Assembly: GCF_032464895.1 (NCBI RefSeq)
Contig: NZ_JAWDIC010000004.1
Span: forward strand, 248,001 to 312,000
Origin: Phycicoccus sp. M110.8
GTDB taxonomy: Bacteria > Actinomycetota > Actinomycetes > Actinomycetales > Dermatophilaceae
DNA length: 64,000 nucleotides
Direction of reading: 5' to 3'
The notes under the pieces were generated by a model that was not told where the DNA came from, ran no database searches, and saw only the letters and a program-made list of their open reading frames with translations. The translations under genes were made by a program, and so were the position numbers. Shown in pieces: positions 16,027 to 24,620 of the stretch. How positions within the stretch are numbered: the first letter of the stretch is position 1; the number at the start of each line of letters is the position of its first letter.

Positions 16027-17583
16027 TCAGTGGGCGCCGGCGACGTGGCCCGCGAGGCGGTCGTGCCGCTCCTGGCTGGAGGCGTTCAGACCGGTGATGG
16101 TGACGTCCTTGCCCTTGCTGCGGTACTTGCTCGTGACGGCGTCGAGGGTGGCCACCGAGGAGGCGTCCCACACGTGCGAGCGGGACAGGTCGATCACGAC
16201 GTTGTCCGGGTCGCCGACGTAGTCGAACTGGGTGACCAGGTCGTTGCTCGAGGCGAAGAAGAGCTCGCCCACCACGGCATACACCTTGGTCTGCGGGTCC
16301 GGGTGCGCGACCTCGACGACCGAGGTGAAGTGCGCGACCCGGCGGGCGAACAGGACCATCGCCACGAGGACGCCGACGACCACCCCGATCGCCAGGTTGT
16401 GGGTGAGGACCACGACCACGACGGTCGACACCATGACCGCGGTCTCGCTGCGCGGCATACGGCGCAGGGTGGCCGGCCGGATGCTGTGCCAGTCGAACGT
16501 CCCCACCGAGACCATGACCATCACGGCGACCAGGGCCGCCATCGGGATGGTGCCCACGAGGTCGCCGAGACCGACGACGAGCACGAGGAGGAAGGCGCCC
16601 GCGAGGAAGGTGGAGATCCGCGTCCGCGCGCCGGACCCCTTCACGTTGATCATCGTCTGGCCGATCATCGCGCAGCCGCCCATGCCGCCGAAGAAGCCCG
16701 TGACGATGTTGGCGGCGCCCTGTCCCCAGGCCTCACGGGTCTTGGAGGAGTGGGTGTCGGTGACGTCGTCGACGAGCTTGGCGGTCATGAGCGACTCCAT
16801 GAGACCGACGAGGGCCATGCCGAGGGCGTACGGACCGATGACGGACAGGGTGTGCAGGTTCAGGGGCACGTGCGGAAGCGCCAGGCTCGGCAGGCTGTCG
16901 GGGAGCCGACCCTCGTCGCCGACCGTGGGGACCGCCAGCGAGGTGCCGACCGTGAATGCCGTGAGGGCCAGGATCGCCACGAGCGGTGCCGGGACGACCG
17001 TCGTCAGGCGGGGCAGCAGGACCATCACGGCGATGCCCACCACGACCAGCGGATAAACGGCCCACGGCACCCCCACGAGGTGCGGCAGCTGGGCGAGGAA
17101 GATGAGGATGGCCAGCGCGTTGACGAAGCCCACCATCACCGAGCGCGGCACGAAGCGCATGAGGCGCGCGACGCCGAGCAGCCCGAGCGCGACTTGGATG
17201 ACGCCGGCGAGGAGCACGGTCGCCACCAGGTAGTCGAGCCCGTGCTCCCGCACCACCGGCGCGATCACCAGGGCCACCGCGCCCGTGGCCGCGGAGATCA
17301 TCGCGGGACGGCCGCCGAGGAACGCGATGGAGACCGCCATCGTGAACGAGGCGAACAGCCCGACCCGCGGGTCGACCCCCGCGATGATCGAGAACGAGAT
17401 CGCCTCGGGGATGAGGGCCAGGGCGACGACCAGTCCGCCGAGCACCTCGGTGCGCAGCCGGGCGGGGGAGCGCAGGGCGGCGCGCACGGACGTGACCTCC
17501 CGCTCGTGCGCGAAGACGGGCTCGGCCACGACGTGGGGTGCGTCGTCAGGGGCCGGGACGGGGGTGGGGGGTGTGGCAGGCAC
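16027..17583 (-). CDS. SulP family anion transporter with STAS domain
   Basis: 518 residues from GTG 17583, which has GGAG 7 bp upstream. The membrane domain has 10-14 segments, starting with the SulP motif VVALALIPEAISFSIIAGVD and continuing with GFFGGMGGCAMIGQTMINVK. The C-terminal STAS domain (residues about 410-515) contains VIDLSRSHVWDASSVATLD. SulP proteins carry sulfate, bicarbonate or other anions; QTMIN and a short N-terminus resemble bacterial putative sulfate/bicarbonate types. The MerR gene lies just upstream on the same strand. Confidence 0.93.
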   Translation of the reverse strand: MPATPPTPVPAPDDAPHVVAEPVFAHEREVTSVRAALRSPARLRTEVLGGLVVALALIPEAISFSIIAGVDPRVGLFASFTMAVSIAFLGGRPAMISAATGAVALVIAPVVREHGLDYLVATVLLAGVIQVALGLLGVARLMRFVPRSVMVGFVNALAILIFLAQLPHLVGVPWAVYPLVVVGIAVMVLLPRLTTVVPAPLVAILALTAFTVGTSLAVPTVGDEGRLPDSLPSLALPHVPLNLHTLSVIGPYALGMALVGLMESLMTAKLVDDVTDTHSSKTREAWGQGAANIVTGFFGGMGGCAMIGQTMINVKGSGARTRISTFLAGAFLLVLVVGLGDLVGTIPMAALVAVMVMVSVGTFDWHSIRPATLRRMPRSETAVMVSTVVVVVLTHNLAIGVVVGVLVAMVLFARRVAHFTSVVEVAHPDPQTKVYAVVGELFFASSNDLVTQFDYVGDPDNVVIDLSRSHVWDASSVATLDAVTSKYRSKGKDVTITGLNASSQERHDRLAGHVAGAH

Positions 17584-17710
17584 GGAGGTGCTCCAGAGGT
17601 GTGCGGAGAGGCGGGGAAGAGGCGGAACGTCGTCGGTCCGGGGTGGACGTCCAGCACGTCGAGGACGTCGGGGACTTCGGAGACGTAGGGGACGTCGGCG
17701 GGGTGGGGCG

Positions 17711-18136
17711 TCAGCGCTGACGCGGGGTGTCGTGCGGTGCCCGGAGCTCCGCGCGCAGCTGGGCGGCAAAGGCCTCCGCGTTGTCGACCCGCTCGCGCAG
17801 GACACCCAGCTGGTGCGTCACGAGCGTCTCGTAGGCGGCGAGCCGGTCGAGCAGCGCCGCGCGCGTCCGGGCGGACAGGCGCGGCGAGGCCAGGCGGTCA
17901 CGCAGCTCGATGAGGTCGCGCATCTCCTCGAGCGAGAAGTCCAGCGGCTTCATCCGCTTGATGAGCAGCAGCCGGGCCACGGCTTCCTCGGTGTAGAGCC
18001 GGAAACCGCCCGCCGAACGCTGCGTGCCCGGCAGCAGGCCGACCTCCTCGTAGTGACGGATGGTCCGAAGGCTCAGGCCGGTCCGCTCGGCCACGTCGCC
18101 GATCTGCAGCAGAGCGACGTCGGCGTGCGGACCCAT
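17711..18136 (-). CDS. MerR family transcriptional regulator
   Basis: 141 residues. The winged helix-turn-helix is at residues 8-50 (IGDVAERTGLSLRTIRHYEE, VGLLPGTQRSAGGFRLYTEE), followed by a helical dimerisation and effector part. It has no Cys pair in the C-terminal half, so it is not a classical metal sensor. ATG 18136 is preferred over GTG 18145 because a TAGGGT -10 box lies 7 bp upstream, fitting a leaderless transcript. Its gene precedes the SulP gene and diverges from the YraQ permease; the dyad between them is the probable operator. Confidence 0.9.
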   Translation of the reverse strand: MGPHADVALLQIGDVAERTGLSLRTIRHYEEVGLLPGTQRSAGGFRLYTEEAVARLLLIKRMKPLDFSLEEMRDLIELRDRLASPRLSARTRAALLDRLAAYETLVTHQLGVLRERVDNAEAFAAQLRAELRAPHDTPRQR

Positions 18137-18143
18137 GCACTGC

Positions 18144-18174
18144 ACCCTACCCTTACGTGAGGGTAGGGATCAAA
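18144..18174 (-). promoter_or_regulatory. MerR-type promoter and operator dyad
   Basis: A perfect 9-bp inverted repeat CCCTACCCT/AGGGTAGGG (18145-18153 and 18160-18168) has a 6-bp centre, TACGTG. On the minus strand it lies between TTTGAT or TTGATC (-35) and TAGGGT (-10), an 18-19 bp spacer as is typical for MerR-controlled promoters, which need twisting to be active. It may also serve the divergent permease gene. Confidence 0.7.
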
Positions 18175-18255
18175 AGGTTGGGCGCAGACGCCCCTCCGGT
18201 CGCGCGCGCCGGTCCCACCCGTGGAGCTGTTGGACGACGGTGAAGGACGGCGACG

Positions 18256-19437
18256 ATGAGCGGCAACGGCGGGATCCTCGCCACGATCGTGGAACCCGTG
18301 GTGATGGCGGCCCGCATGGGCTGGCAGATCCTGTGGCCGCTCATCCTGGGCTTCACCCTGTCCGGGGTGGTGCAGGCGGTGGTTCGCCGTGAGGTGGTGC
18401 GCAGGTACCTGGAGGGCGACTCGCCCCGCAACCTCGCCTGGGCGACGGGACTCGGCGCCGCCTCGTCCTCGTGCTCGTATGCCGCCGTCGCCCTGGCCCG
18501 CTCCCTGTTCGTCAAGGGTGCGTCGCTGGCGTCGGCGATGGCCTTCGAGATCGCCTCCACGAACCTCGTCCTCGAGCTCGGCATCATCCTCGCGCTGTTC
18601 ATGGGCTGGCAGTTCACCCTGGCCGAGTTCGTCGGTGGCCCGCTCATGATCGTCCTGGTCGCGGTCGGCTTCCGGCTGTGGCTGCGGGGCCGCATCGTGG
18701 ACCGGGCCCGTGAGGAGGCCGAGCGTGGCCGGGCCGGTGCGATGGAGGGCCACGCGGGCATGGACATGTCCGTCCAGGGGGAGGGGTCCTGGTGGCGCCG
18801 GCTGACCTCCCGTGACGGTCTCACGGCCGTGTCGCACTACTTCGTCATGGACTGGGCCTCCGTCATCCGTGACATCGTCCTGGGCCTGCTCGTGGCAGGG
18901 GTCGTGGCCGCCTGGGTACCCGTCTCGTGGCTGCAGGCGTTCTTCCTCACCGACAACCCGCTCCTGGCGTCGCTGTGGGGTCCCGTCGCCGGGCCCCTCG
19001 TGGCGGTGGTCAGCTTCGTCTGCTCCGTCGGGAACGTCCCGCTGGCGGCGGTCCTGTGGAACGGCGGCATCAGCTTCGGGGGCGTGGTCAGCTTCATCTT
19101 CGCGGACCTGATCATCATCCCGATCCTGATCATCTACCGGCGCTACTACGGCACGGCCGCGGCGCTGCGCATCACCGGAGTGTTCTACCTGGCGATGGTC
19201 CTCACCGGGTATGCCGTGGAGCTCCTGTTCCAGGCGCTCGGCCTGGTGCCCGACCAGCGCTCGGCGACGGTGGCCGAGGCGGCGTTCTCGTGGAACTACA
19301 CGACGTGGCTCAACCTCGTCTTCCTCGCGCTGGCGGCGGTGCTGGTGATCCGGTTCGTGCGCACGGGCGGTGTCCCGATGCTCTCGCAGATGAACGGCTC
19401 CGGGGACGGGCAGGAGGACGGCGCCCACCACCACTAG
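18256..19437 (+). CDS. YraQ/ArsP-type permease
   Basis: 393 residues with about eight to ten membrane segments in two similar halves. Each half has a Cys-Ser motif at a membrane entry: SSCSYAAVALARSLF near 75 and VCSVGNVPLAAVLW near 256. This is the pattern of COG0701 permeases, of which ArsP exports organoarsenicals; most members are uncharacterised. A cytoplasmic loop near residue 170 reads EGHAGMDMS. The His-rich tail overlaps a terminator. ATG follows GAAGGACGG. Its position between a MerR gene and rhodanese genes suggests export of a thiol- or sulfur-reactive compound (inference). Confidence 0.8.
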   Translation: MSGNGGILATIVEPVVMAARMGWQILWPLILGFTLSGVVQAVVRREVVRRYLEGDSPRNLAWATGLGAASSSCSYAAVALARSLFVKGASLASAMAFEIASTNLVLELGIILALFMGWQFTLAEFVGGPLMIVLVAVGFRLWLRGRIVDRAREEAERGRAGAMEGHAGMDMSVQGEGSWWRRLTSRDGLTAVSHYFVMDWASVIRDIVLGLLVAGVVAAWVPVSWLQAFFLTDNPLLASLWGPVAGPLVAVVSFVCSVGNVPLAAVLWNGGISFGGVVSFIFADLIIIPILIIYRRYYGTAAALRITGVFYLAMVLTGYAVELLFQALGLVPDQRSATVAEAAFSWNYTTWLNLVFLALAAVLVIRFVRTGGVPMLSQMNGSGDGQEDGAHHH

Positions 19438-19460
19438 CCGTGGCCAGGGTGGTGGTGGGC
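19423..19460. terminator. Convergent terminator, YraQ permease and rhodanese
   Basis: GCCCACCACCAC (19423-19434) pairs perfectly with GTGGTGGTGGGC (19449-19460) around a 14-base loop. The left arm lies in the last codons of the permease and encodes its His-His-His end. Confidence 0.7.
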
Positions 19461-19472
19461 ACCGTCACGACC

Positions 19473-20072
19473 TCAGTCGCGCAGCGCGTCGAGCACGGTG
19501 GCCAGGTCGGGGCTGTTGCGGCGGTTGTACGGCAGCCGGGACAGGGCCATGCCCATCAGGCAGCTGTCCGTGAGCGCTGCGCCGACCAGTCCGCCGCCGA
19601 CCGCGGCCGAGACCCACTTGGCCCAGGGCGCCACGACGCTGGCGAGGACGCCGGTCAGCACGATGCCGCCGGCCACGAGCCGCACCTGTCGCTCGAGCTC
19701 CCACGTCCGGGCGCCCCGGGTCAGCGGGCCGCCGGCGGACTCCCAGGCCGTGACGCCGCCCGTGAGGACGTGCACGTTGCCGGGCCCGGCCGCGGTGAGC
19801 AGGCCCTCGGCCTGGCCGGCCCTCGCGCCCGAACGGCAGATGAGGACCACGTCCTCGTCGAGGTGGCGTCGCAGCTCCTCACGGTGCTCGCGGAGCAGGT
19901 CCAGCGGGACGTTGTAGGAGCCCGGGATGTGGGCCGTCGTGAACTCGGCCGGCGTGCGCACGTCGAGCAGGCGAGGAGCGTCGTCGCCCTCGAGCCACTC
20001 GCGCAGCGCGGGGGCGTCCAGGGCCGTCGGGCGGCCGGAGGTGGGGGTGGTGGTCGGCGTGGTGGAGGTCAT
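19473..20072 (-). CDS. Rhodanese-DUF2892 membrane sulfurtransferase
   Basis: 199 residues. A rhodanese domain (residues 18-115: LLDVRTPAEF, active-site loop ICRSGARAGQAE with Cys as persulfide carrier, VLTGGVTAWESAGG) is followed by a DUF2892 part with two hydrophobic segments (GGIVLTGVLASVVAP, GGGLVGAALTDSCLMGMAL). The fusion is common in bacterial sulfide/persulfide loci and probably places the sulfurtransferase at the membrane. AAGGACCC precedes ATG 20072. It is the last gene of the minus arm of the sulfur island. Confidence 0.92.
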   Translation of the reverse strand: MTSTTPTTTPTSGRPTALDAPALREWLEGDDAPRLLDVRTPAEFTTAHIPGSYNVPLDLLREHREELRRHLDEDVVLICRSGARAGQAEGLLTAAGPGNVHVLTGGVTAWESAGGPLTRGARTWELERQVRLVAGGIVLTGVLASVVAPWAKWVSAAVGGGLVGAALTDSCLMGMALSRLPYNRRNSPDLATVLDALRD

Positions 20073-20116
20073 GGGTCCTTCGCGGGGTCGGGTTCTTAAG
20101 GGTGGTCGGGTCGGGT

Positions 20117-20170
20117 GGATGGCAGCGGGGGATGGGGGGAGCGCGGGCTGGATGGCAGCGGGGAATGGGG
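20117..20170. repeat. 21-bp G-rich direct repeat, two copies
   Basis: GGATGGCAGCGGGG followed by RATGGGG occurs at 20117-20137 and 20150-20170, 20 of 21 bases identical, period 33 bp. More GGATGG and GGGG tracts follow up to 20210. It fills the gap between the rhodanese and TSUP genes. No coding function is seen. Confidence 0.7.
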
Positions 20171-20253
20171 AAGCCGGGGGATGGGTGGGGCGCCGGATGG
20201 ATGGGCGCGCCGCAGGGGTGGAGGGCGCCCGCGCCTGACGGCGGCCCGCCGGC

Positions 20254-21063
20254 TCAGAACAGGCTGGGGACGCTGCGGGCCGCCGTGTACAGCGCGACGG
20301 CGACCAGGAGCACGGCGAACGCGCGGGTGAGGTGCCGCGGCGCGACCCGGGCCGCGACACGGCCGCCCACGAGGCTGCCGGCGACCGCAGCCGCGGTGAA
20401 GGCGAGGATCACGCCCCAGTCCAGCGACATCCCGCTGCCGGCACGGGCACCGAGCGCCGTGGCGCTGTTGACGGCGATGACGAGCAGCGAGGTCCCCACG
20501 GCGACGGGCATGGGGAAGGCCAGGGCGAGCACGAGGGCCGGGACGAGGGCGAAGCCGCCGCCCACGCCGAAGAAGCCGGTGAGCAGGCCGACGGCCGTCG
20601 CCGTCACGACGACCTTGGCGACGCGCGGGCAGGCGCACGTGAGGGGGCGCAGGGTCAGCATGGGCTCGGTCGTCGCGTCCTCGACGGCGTCGTCGAACGC
20701 GTTCCGACGCAGTGACCGTCGGAGCATGAGGGTCGCGACGACCAGCATGAGGACGGCGAACGCCGACAGGAGCACGGCCGGACGCACGTGGGTCGCCAGT
20801 GCCGAGCCGGCGACCGAGCCGGCCGTGCCTAGGGCGCCGAAGGCCAGCCCCTGCCCGAACCTGACGTTGCCGCGGCGGGCGTGGGGCAGAAGCGCGATCA
20901 GCGAGGTGATGCCGACGATCAGCAGCGAGCTGGTGGTGGCCTGCCTGGGGTCCTGTCCCAGCAGGTACACGAGGGCGGGGACCGTGAGGATCGAGCCGCC
21001 GCCACCCAGTGCGCCCAGGGACAGGCCGATGAGCAGCCCGACGGGCAGGACGAGCGGTGACAT
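20254..21063 (-). CDS. TauE/SafE (TSUP) sulfite-exporter-like permease
   Basis: 269 residues with about eight membrane segments and the two TSUP repeats: LGALGGGGSILTVPALVYLL near residue 16 and TGFFGVGGGFALVPALVLAL near 160. An internal cytoplasmic loop near 140 holds two close Cys (LTCACPRVAKV). Relatives beside persulfide dioxygenase and rhodanese genes are thought to export sulfite made during sulfide oxidation. AAGGAG lies 8 bp before ATG 21063. A hairpin just upstream separates it from the small Cys-rich gene. Confidence 0.9.
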   Translation of the reverse strand: MSPLVLPVGLLIGLSLGALGGGGSILTVPALVYLLGQDPRQATTSSLLIVGITSLIALLPHARRGNVRFGQGLAFGALGTAGSVAGSALATHVRPAVLLSAFAVLMLVVATLMLRRSLRRNAFDDAVEDATTEPMLTLRPLTCACPRVAKVVVTATAVGLLTGFFGVGGGFALVPALVLALAFPMPVAVGTSLLVIAVNSATALGARAGSGMSLDWGVILAFTAAAVAGSLVGGRVAARVAPRHLTRAFAVLLVAVALYTAARSVPSLF

Positions 21064-21085
21064 GTCAGGACTCCTTGGTGGTGGT

Positions 21086-21124
21086 GCCGGGGACAGGGGT
21101 GGGGGGATGTCCCCTGTCCCCGGC
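21086..21124 (-). terminator. Hairpin upstream of the TSUP gene
   Basis: GCCGGGGACAGGGG (21086-21099) pairs perfectly with CCCCTGTCCCCGGC (21111-21124) around an 11-base loop. On the minus strand it lies 23 bp before the TSUP ATG and could end or weaken read-through from the small Cys-rich gene. Confidence 0.55.
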
Positions 21125-21251
21125 GTGGTGCGCCCACGGGTCCGGCCGGGGGGAGCCGGGTGGGCACGACCGGGCGCGGCGGAGGGGGGTTGCCCTGCCC
21201 GGTGGTACGGGCTGCCGAGCGGCTGCGGGGCCGGGCGGCCCCGCAGCGCGG

Positions 21252-21428
21252 TCAGCGGCTGAACAGGCGGGACAGGAAGCCGCCGCCGGACGCGGCGGCC
21301 TTCTCGGCGTCGCTGTGTCCGGCGCAGCGGTCGGCGCGGGGGACGCCGGCCATGACCTGGTCGACGTGCTGGCCGCAGCCGGCCCAGGTGGTCTTGCCGC
21401 AGACCTTGCAGTTGACGGGACGGCACAT
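21252..21428 (-). CDS. 58-aa Cys-rich conserved small protein
   Basis: A short gene of 58 codons, starting MCRPVNCKVCGKTTWAGCGQ and then HVDQVMAGVPRADRCAGH. Five Cys and two His in the first 40 residues suggest a zinc or other metal site. AAGGAG lies 9 bp before ATG. I recall similar short proteins with the pattern TCxxCGKTTWxGCGxHV in many bacteria, without known function. Its place among rhodanese and persulfide-dioxygenase genes suggests a link to thiol or persulfide chemistry (inference). Confidence 0.8.
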   Translation of the reverse strand: MCRPVNCKVCGKTTWAGCGQHVDQVMAGVPRADRCAGHSDAEKAAASGGGFLSRLFSR

Positions 21429-21503
21429 GGTGGTTCTCCTTCGAGGGTGGTGGTGGTGAGGGTTCGTGGGTGGGGACGAGTGGTGGTGGGGCGTGGTGCC
21501 CGG

Positions 21504-22910
21504 TCAGGCGGCCGAGGCCATCGGGAGGCCTGCGGCCGCGGCGTTCTCGCCGAAGCTGTCGTCCACGGCGACCACCGGCACCGAGCGGGCCGCGAGCACG
21601 GAGGCTGCGATGGACGCGCGGTAGCCGCCGGCGCAGTGCACCCACACCTCGCCGGCAGGGACCTCGTCGAGGCGCTCCAGCAGCTGGTGCAGGGGGATGT
21701 TCACGGCGCCCTCGATGTGGCCCTCGTCGAACTCGTTGACGCGGCGGACGTCGAGGACCTGGACGCGTCGGTGGTGGCGGACCTGTGCCAGGTCGGCGAA
21801 CACGGCGCGCTCGAAGCTTCCGAGCTCCTCGTCGGTCCAGTCCTCAGGGGCGCCGGTGGCCGCACCCTCGAGCCGGTCGATGCCGATGCGCACCAGCTCC
21901 CGCTGGGCCTCGGCGACCTGCTCGGGCGAGTCGCCCAGCAGGGTCAGGGAGGTGCCCCAGGGGATGAGCCAGCCGAGGTAGGTCGCGAACTGGCCGTCGA
22001 GGCCGAAGTTGAGCGTCCCCGTCACGTGCCCGGCGGCGAACGCGGTGCGCGTCCGCAGGTCCACGACCCACTCGCCGGCCCGGATGCGGGCCGCGAGGGT
22101 CTCCTTGTCGGCGGTCGCAGGCGCGTCGAGGTCGGGTGCGCCGGGGCCGCTGCTGTTGGCCGGTCCCATGTGCACGTAGTAGGCGGGGTACGCGTCGAGC
22201 CCGGCGAGGGTGTCCGCGACCCACTTCTCCTCGGCCTGGGTCAGGGCAGGGTTCTGCCGCTTCTCGGCGCCGATGGTCGACGCGGTCGTGTCCCCGGTGG
22301 AGCCGGCCGAGCAGAACGAGCCGAAGCCGTGGGTCGGCAGCACGTGGGTGTGCTCGGGGAGCTCGTCCGCGAGCCGGTGGGCCGAGGCGAACTGGTGGTG
22401 GACCAGTGCGTCGGTGTGGTCGTGGCCGAGCAGGTCCGGCCGGCCCGTGGCGCCGAAGAGGAGCGAACCGCCGGTGAACACCCCGACCGGGTCGAAGTCC
22501 TCGCCCGGCGCGGGCGCGGACTCCAGCGCGTAGGACAGGTGCGTGTAGGTGTGGCCCGGGGTGGCGATGGCCCGTACGCGCAGGGTGGGGGAGACCTCGA
22601 CGAGGTCGCCGTCGCTGATGGGCGTGCGGTCGTAGCTGACGTCGTCGGCCGCGTTGACGTGGTATGCCGCGCCAGTCGCCCTGGCGAGGGCGAGTCCGCC
22701 GGTGACGTAGTCGTTGTGGATGTGCGTCTCGAAGACGTGCGTGATCGTGACGCCCGCCTCCGCTGCGAGGGCGAGGACCCGGTCGATGTCGCGCTGGGGG
22801 TCCACGACGACGCCCACCGAGCCGTCGTGCGCGAGGTAGGAGCGGTCGCCGAGGGTCGGGGTGTCGATCGGCACGATGACCGGGGTGCTCACGGTCGTGT
22901 CCGTGTTCAT
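21504..22910 (-). CDS. Persulfide dioxygenase-rhodanese fusion (CstB/Blh-like)
   Basis: 468 residues. The N-terminal metallo-beta-lactamase domain (residues 1-245) has FETHIHNDYVTGG as metal motif, TPGHTYTHLSY and VLPTHGFGSFC. HxHxDY instead of HxHxDH is the form used by the mononuclear iron persulfide dioxygenases with fused rhodanese. Two rhodanese domains follow: the first (about 265-350) has no Cys in its loop (LLGDSPEQ), the second (about 375-465) has active VHCAGGYRASIA. It should oxidise glutathione-type or low-molecular-weight persulfides to sulfite. AAGGA precedes ATG 22910. Confidence 0.93.
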   Translation of the reverse strand: MNTDTTVSTPVIVPIDTPTLGDRSYLAHDGSVGVVVDPQRDIDRVLALAAEAGVTITHVFETHIHNDYVTGGLALARATGAAYHVNAADDVSYDRTPISDGDLVEVSPTLRVRAIATPGHTYTHLSYALESAPAPGEDFDPVGVFTGGSLLFGATGRPDLLGHDHTDALVHHQFASAHRLADELPEHTHVLPTHGFGSFCSAGSTGDTTASTIGAEKRQNPALTQAEEKWVADTLAGLDAYPAYYVHMGPANSSGPGAPDLDAPATADKETLAARIRAGEWVVDLRTRTAFAAGHVTGTLNFGLDGQFATYLGWLIPWGTSLTLLGDSPEQVAEAQRELVRIGIDRLEGAATGAPEDWTDEELGSFERAVFADLAQVRHHRRVQVLDVRRVNEFDEGHIEGAVNIPLHQLLERLDEVPAGEVWVHCAGGYRASIAASVLAARSVPVVAVDDSFGENAAAAGLPMASAA

Positions 22911-22963
22911 GGGATGTCCTTCGGGGTGTGGAGGTTCAGGGTCGGGAGGTCGGGGCCTGGGTC

Positions 22964-23287
22964 TCAGGCGACCTGCGGCCGGGTGCCCATGACGACGGGG
23001 CGCCCCGAGCGGGCCCAGGCGGAGGTGCCGCCGGCGACGGACCAGGCGTCGAACCCGGCACGGCGCAGGTAGTCGGTCATGGCGCCGCTGCGGTTGCCGC
23101 TGGCGCAGATGACGTACAGCGGCCGGCTGCGGTCCAGCTCCGAGACGCGCGACGGGAGCTGCCCCATCGGCACGAGGACGGCACCGGGGACGTGGCCCCC
23201 GACGTACTCGCCCGGCTCGCGGACGTCGATGACGGTGGCGCCGTCCGCGTGCGCGGCGGCGAAGTTGTCGAGGGCGACCTCGGACAT
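22964..23287 (-). CDS. Single-domain rhodanese sulfurtransferase
   Basis: 107 residues, one complete rhodanese domain: TVIDVREPGEYVGGHVPGAV and active-site loop VICASGNRSGAMT with the persulfide-carrying Cys. Such small rhodaneses move sulfane sulfur between thiols, thioredoxin and dioxygenase. AAGGAG lies 8 bp before ATG 23287. It is the first gene of the minus arm and starts 28 bp from the nearest of three repressor-like sites. Confidence 0.94.
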   Translation of the reverse strand: MSEVALDNFAAAHADGATVIDVREPGEYVGGHVPGAVLVPMGQLPSRVSELDRSRPLYVICASGNRSGAMTDYLRRAGFDAWSVAGGTSAWARSGRPVVMGTRPQVA

Positions 23288-23314
23288 CGGAGAACTCCTT
23301 CAGGTGAGGGGGAA

Positions 23315-23332
23315 GATACCTAGTGGGGTATC
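23315..23332. promoter_or_regulatory. CsoR/CstR-type operator, site 1
   Basis: GATACC-TAGTGG-GGTATC is a perfect 6-bp inverted repeat with a 6-bp spacer. It has the same RTACC-N6-GGTAT shape as sites 2 and 3 and resembles known CstR/CsoR operators (ATACCCC...GGGGTAT). It sits in the leader of the minus-strand rhodanese gene. Confidence 0.8.
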
Positions 23333-23347
23333 CGACGAGACGCAACC

Positions 23348-23375
23348 GTAGTACCCTCGGGGGTATTCCAGTCAA
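23348..23375 (-). promoter_or_regulatory. Rhodanese-arm promoter with operator site 2 in its spacer
   Basis: On the minus strand TTGACT (23375-23370) and TACTAC (23353-23348) are 16 bp apart. The spacer and -10 are covered by operator site 2, GTACC-CTCGGG-GGTAT (23351-23366), so a bound repressor would block polymerase. Confidence 0.65.
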
Positions 23376-23462
23376 ATCGAGACCGGCGTGTCGAATGCCT
23401 CGGACGCGGTGGGTCGCAAGGAGCTGGAGGAGCGGGAATGTTCTCCCGTGGACCTCGGTTAC

Positions 23463-23478
23463 ATACCCCAGCCGGTAT
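23463..23478. promoter_or_regulatory. CsoR/CstR-type operator, site 3
   Basis: ATACC-CCAGCC-GGTAT, again 5-bp arms with a 6-bp spacer, 34 bp before the thioredoxin ATG. It probably controls the plus arm that includes the repressor gene itself. Confidence 0.75.
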
Positions 23479-23511
23479 CGGCCACACACTTCCGACACAG
23501 GAGAGAGAGAC

Positions 23512-23877
23512 ATGAGCACCCAGACCCTCACCGGTGCCAACTTCGAGACCACCATCACCGGGAACGACATCGTCCTCGTGGACTTCTGGGCCGCCTGGTG
23601 TGGCCCGTGCCGCCAGTTCGCGCCCGTCTTCGAGGCCGCCTCGGAGCAGAACCCCGACATCGTCTTCGGCAAGGTCGACACCGAGGCCGAGCAGGCCCTC
23701 GCCGCCGCGGCGAGCATCACGTCGATCCCCACCCTGATGGCCTTCCGGGACGGCATCCTGGTCTTCGCCCAGCCCGGCGCCCTGCCCGCGTCCGCGCTGG
23801 ACCAGGTGATCGCCGGCGTGCGAGGCCTGGACATGGACGACGTCCGCGCCCAGGTCGCCGCCCAGCAGACCGCCTGA
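23512..23877 (+). CDS. trxA: Thioredoxin
   Basis: 121 residues with the thioredoxin fold: VLVDFWAAWCGPCRQFAPVF holding the WCGPC redox site near residue 28, IVFGKVDTEAEQALAAAASI, and the cis-proline in TSIPTLMAFRDG. In this setting it probably reduces protein and small-molecule persulfides and recharges the rhodaneses. GGAGAGAGA precedes ATG. It is the first gene of the plus arm. Confidence 0.95.
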   Translation: MSTQTLTGANFETTITGNDIVLVDFWAAWCGPCRQFAPVFEAASEQNPDIVFGKVDTEAEQALAAAASITSIPTLMAFRDGILVFAQPGALPASALDQVIAGVRGLDMDDVRAQVAAQQTA

Positions 23878-23927
23878 CGCGACCGGCTCGCCCCACAGAC
23901 CGAACGACGACGACAAGGAGCACCGAC

Positions 23928-24616
<689 letters not shown>

Positions 24617-24620
24617 CCCG

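Noticed and set aside
14776-17688. Plus-strand open frame of 970 codons
   Set aside because: Out of frame with the binding-protein gene and antisense to SulP; crosses a perfect terminator hairpin.
18700-19437. Copper-binding role of the YraQ permease from GHAGMDMS and the HHH tail
   Set aside because: The HHH codons are part of a terminator stem, so they may be kept for RNA structure. One short Met/His loop is not enough to call copper transport.
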